Positions 13,285-13,329 of a stretch of DNA of 13,329 nt are shown piece after piece. The stretch's first letter is position 1. The number at the start of each line of letters is the position of its first letter. The stretch is from positions 1 through 13,329 of the forward strand of contig CALGOL010000139.1 in the NCBI GenBank assembly GCA_937960755.1, written 5' to 3'. The notes beneath the pieces were generated by a model. It did no database searches and was not told the origin of the DNA. It saw nothing but the letters and a program-made list of their open reading frames with translations. The DNA comes from an uncultured Azospirillum sp. GTDB lineage: Bacteria > Pseudomonadota > Alphaproteobacteria > Azospirillales > Azospirillaceae. The position numbers were made by a program, and so were the translations under genes.

Positions 13285-13329
13285 AGATCGGAAGAGCACA
13301 CGTCTGAACTCCAGTCACCTTGTAATCTC
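13285..13329. other. Illumina TruSeq adapter, non-genomic
   Basis: From 13285 the plus strand reads agatcggaagagcacacgtc and then tgaactccagtcac, the standard TruSeq index adapter. This is followed by the six-base index CTTGTA (13319-13324) and atctc, the start of the P7 side. The break falls in the middle of a conserved CheB codon context. This is untrimmed read-through at a contig end. Confidence 0.98.

Noticed and set aside
13286..13318. ATG at 13318 as start of cheB
   Set aside because: It lies in Illumina adapter sequence.
1..13329. CRISPR arrays, tRNA or rRNA genes
   Set aside because: No spaced direct repeats and no recognisable RNA gene sequence seen on reading both strands.

Overview
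The window is a GC-rich contig end. I infer an alphaproteobacterium, most likely a Magnetospirillum/Phaeospirillum-type Rhodospirillales, from the codon use, the type of che cluster and the IS families; no rRNA or other marker gene confirms this. Nearly everything from 13284 down to 1675 lies on the minus strand and reads as one tightly packed operon. Most junctions are ATGA/TAATG-type overlaps or gaps of under 20 bases. The promoter lies off the right edge.

In transcription order (right to left) the first block is a chemosensory system: cheB (5' end missing), a HEAT-repeat protein, cheR, a cheY, cheA, a small STAS-like protein, a ParA-type ATPase, a second cheY, a membrane-anchored CheZ-like protein and a third stand-alone receiver. 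The second block follows without a break: a stressosome-type partner-switching module, rsbR (with an RsbRD-type sensor domain), rsbS, rsbT, a second rsbT-like kinase and an rsbX-like PP2C phosphatase. The operon ends with a soluble histidine kinase. No sigma factor, RsbV/RsbW pair, MCP or CheW is visible in the window.

The point of most interest is the last gene. Its first ~90 residues resemble the RsbT-binding N-terminal domain of Bacillus RsbU, but they are joined to PAS, HisKA and HATPase domains instead of a PP2C phosphatase. This suggests that RsbT released from the RsbR/RsbS complex activates a histidine kinase, linking a stressosome to two-component or chemosensory phosphorelay signalling.

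The left 1.4 kb is a graveyard of insertion sequences. It holds a frameshifted 5' part of an IS256-family transposase, the 3' end of a second IS256-family transposase, the 5' end of an IS110-family transposase with its leader, and a short 5' stub of an IS3-type orfA. The order and orientation fit successive nesting of one element inside another, with the missing halves expected to the left of the window.

The last 45 bases (13285-13329) are not genomic. They match the Illumina TruSeq adapter with index CTTGTA, so the true sequence stops inside cheB.
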